DNA of 14,112 bases from an uncultured Micavibrio sp. (lineage in GTDB: Bacteria; Pseudomonadota; Alphaproteobacteria; Micavibrionales; UBA1664): positions 1-14,112 of the forward strand of contig CAJXOI010000005.1 in assembly GCA_913057885.1 (NCBI GenBank). Direction: 5' to 3'. The notes under the pieces were generated by a model that searched no databases, was not told where the DNA came from, and saw only the letters and a list, made by a program, of their open reading frames with translations. Positions 13,876 to 14,112 of the stretch are shown piece by piece (within the stretch, counting starts at the first letter, position 1; every line of letters begins with the position of its first letter). The position numbers and the translations under genes are program-made.

Positions 13876-14112
13876 TTATATGTCCTCTGCGCCTTCGGCG
13901 GGGTTTAAAATTGCATTAAACGGGTCGGGTTCCCCATTTGCACGATACACATAGGATAAAATTTCCGCAACCGCCATTAAGGCCTCGGTCGGGACAGGGT
14001 TATCCAGTTCCATTTGCGCTAAAATTTCTGCCAAATCGGCATCTTCACGAACTTTGATATCATTTTCAAAAGCGATTTGCATGATTTTTTCAGCCAAAAC
14101 TCCGCGCGCAGC
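13876..14112 (-). CDS. FlhB-like protein (FlhB C-terminal domain homologue), 5' end outside window
   Basis: The visible 78 residues match the C-terminal cytoplasmic domain of FlhB/YscU export-switch proteins: GVLAEKIMQIAFENDIKVREDADLAEIL, then PVPTEALMAVAEILSYVYRANG. The frame runs off the right edge without a start (the TTG at 14097 is internal to conserved sequence), so it is 5'-partial. The KVREDADL wording and the short tail after YVYRANG are typical of the stand-alone FlhB-like proteins of about 100 residues (FhlB/FlhX) found next to fliO and fliP in alphaproteobacteria, rather than of full-length FlhB with its four membrane helices. The NPTH autocleavage site lies outside the window, so full-length FlhB is not excluded. 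fliO begins 2 bases after its stop. Confidence 0.82.
   Translation of the reverse strand, partial: AARGVLAEKIMQIAFENDIKVREDADLAEILAQMELDNPVPTEALMAVAEILSYVYRANGEPDPFNAILNPAEGAEDI

Overview
The window is a flagellar gene cluster from an alphaproteobacterium. The class assignment rests on FlbT and FlaF, which are an alphaproteobacterial pair, on a FlgJ without a muramidase domain, on MotE and a DUF6468-type membrane protein beside fliM, and on a stand-alone FlhB-like protein next to fliO and fliP. Base composition is moderate to AT-leaning, unlike GC-rich rhizobia or Caulobacter. A Micavibrio-like or Rhodospirillales-like lineage is possible, but I cannot place it from this window. No RNA gene, insertion sequence, CRISPR array or phage gene was seen.

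Region 1 (1-4182, + strand): the 3' part of flgI (P-ring), flgJ-type rod-binding protein, a FlgN-like export chaperone, fliK (hook length), and one gene encoding FlbT fused in frame to FlaF. It ends at a 7-bp hairpin that contains the stop codon.

Region 2 (4183-5983): a sigma-54-like -24/-12 element lies just before fliM. fliM encodes a motor switch protein with an acidic N-terminal extension. An unrecognised gene on the opposite strand (5376-5897) separates fliM from the next motility genes, and its stop codon overlaps that of fliM.

Region 3 (5984-12671, + strand): a tightly packed motor and chemotaxis run. It holds the DUF6468-type membrane protein, motE, cheY, cheZ, two tandem MotB/OmpA-like single-pass proteins, and a 990-residue secreted protein with a helical-repeat (TPR-like) C-terminal half. 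Stops and starts overlap or nearly overlap at most joints. No motA is present.

Region 4 (12672-14112, - strand): three type III export apparatus genes, an flhB-like gene cut by the window edge, then fliO and fliP. They converge on region 3 across a short AT-rich gap with a 9-bp inverted repeat.

Together the genes cover export (FlhB-like, FliO, FliP), rod, ring and hook assembly (FlgI, FlgJ, FlgN, FliK), control of flagellin (FlbT-FlaF), and switching and torque (FliM, CheY, CheZ, MotE, MotB-like proteins). The least ordinary features are the FlbT-FlaF fusion, the stator-like accessory block with the large secreted repeat protein, the antisense gene of unknown function, and the sigma-54-like boundary before fliM.
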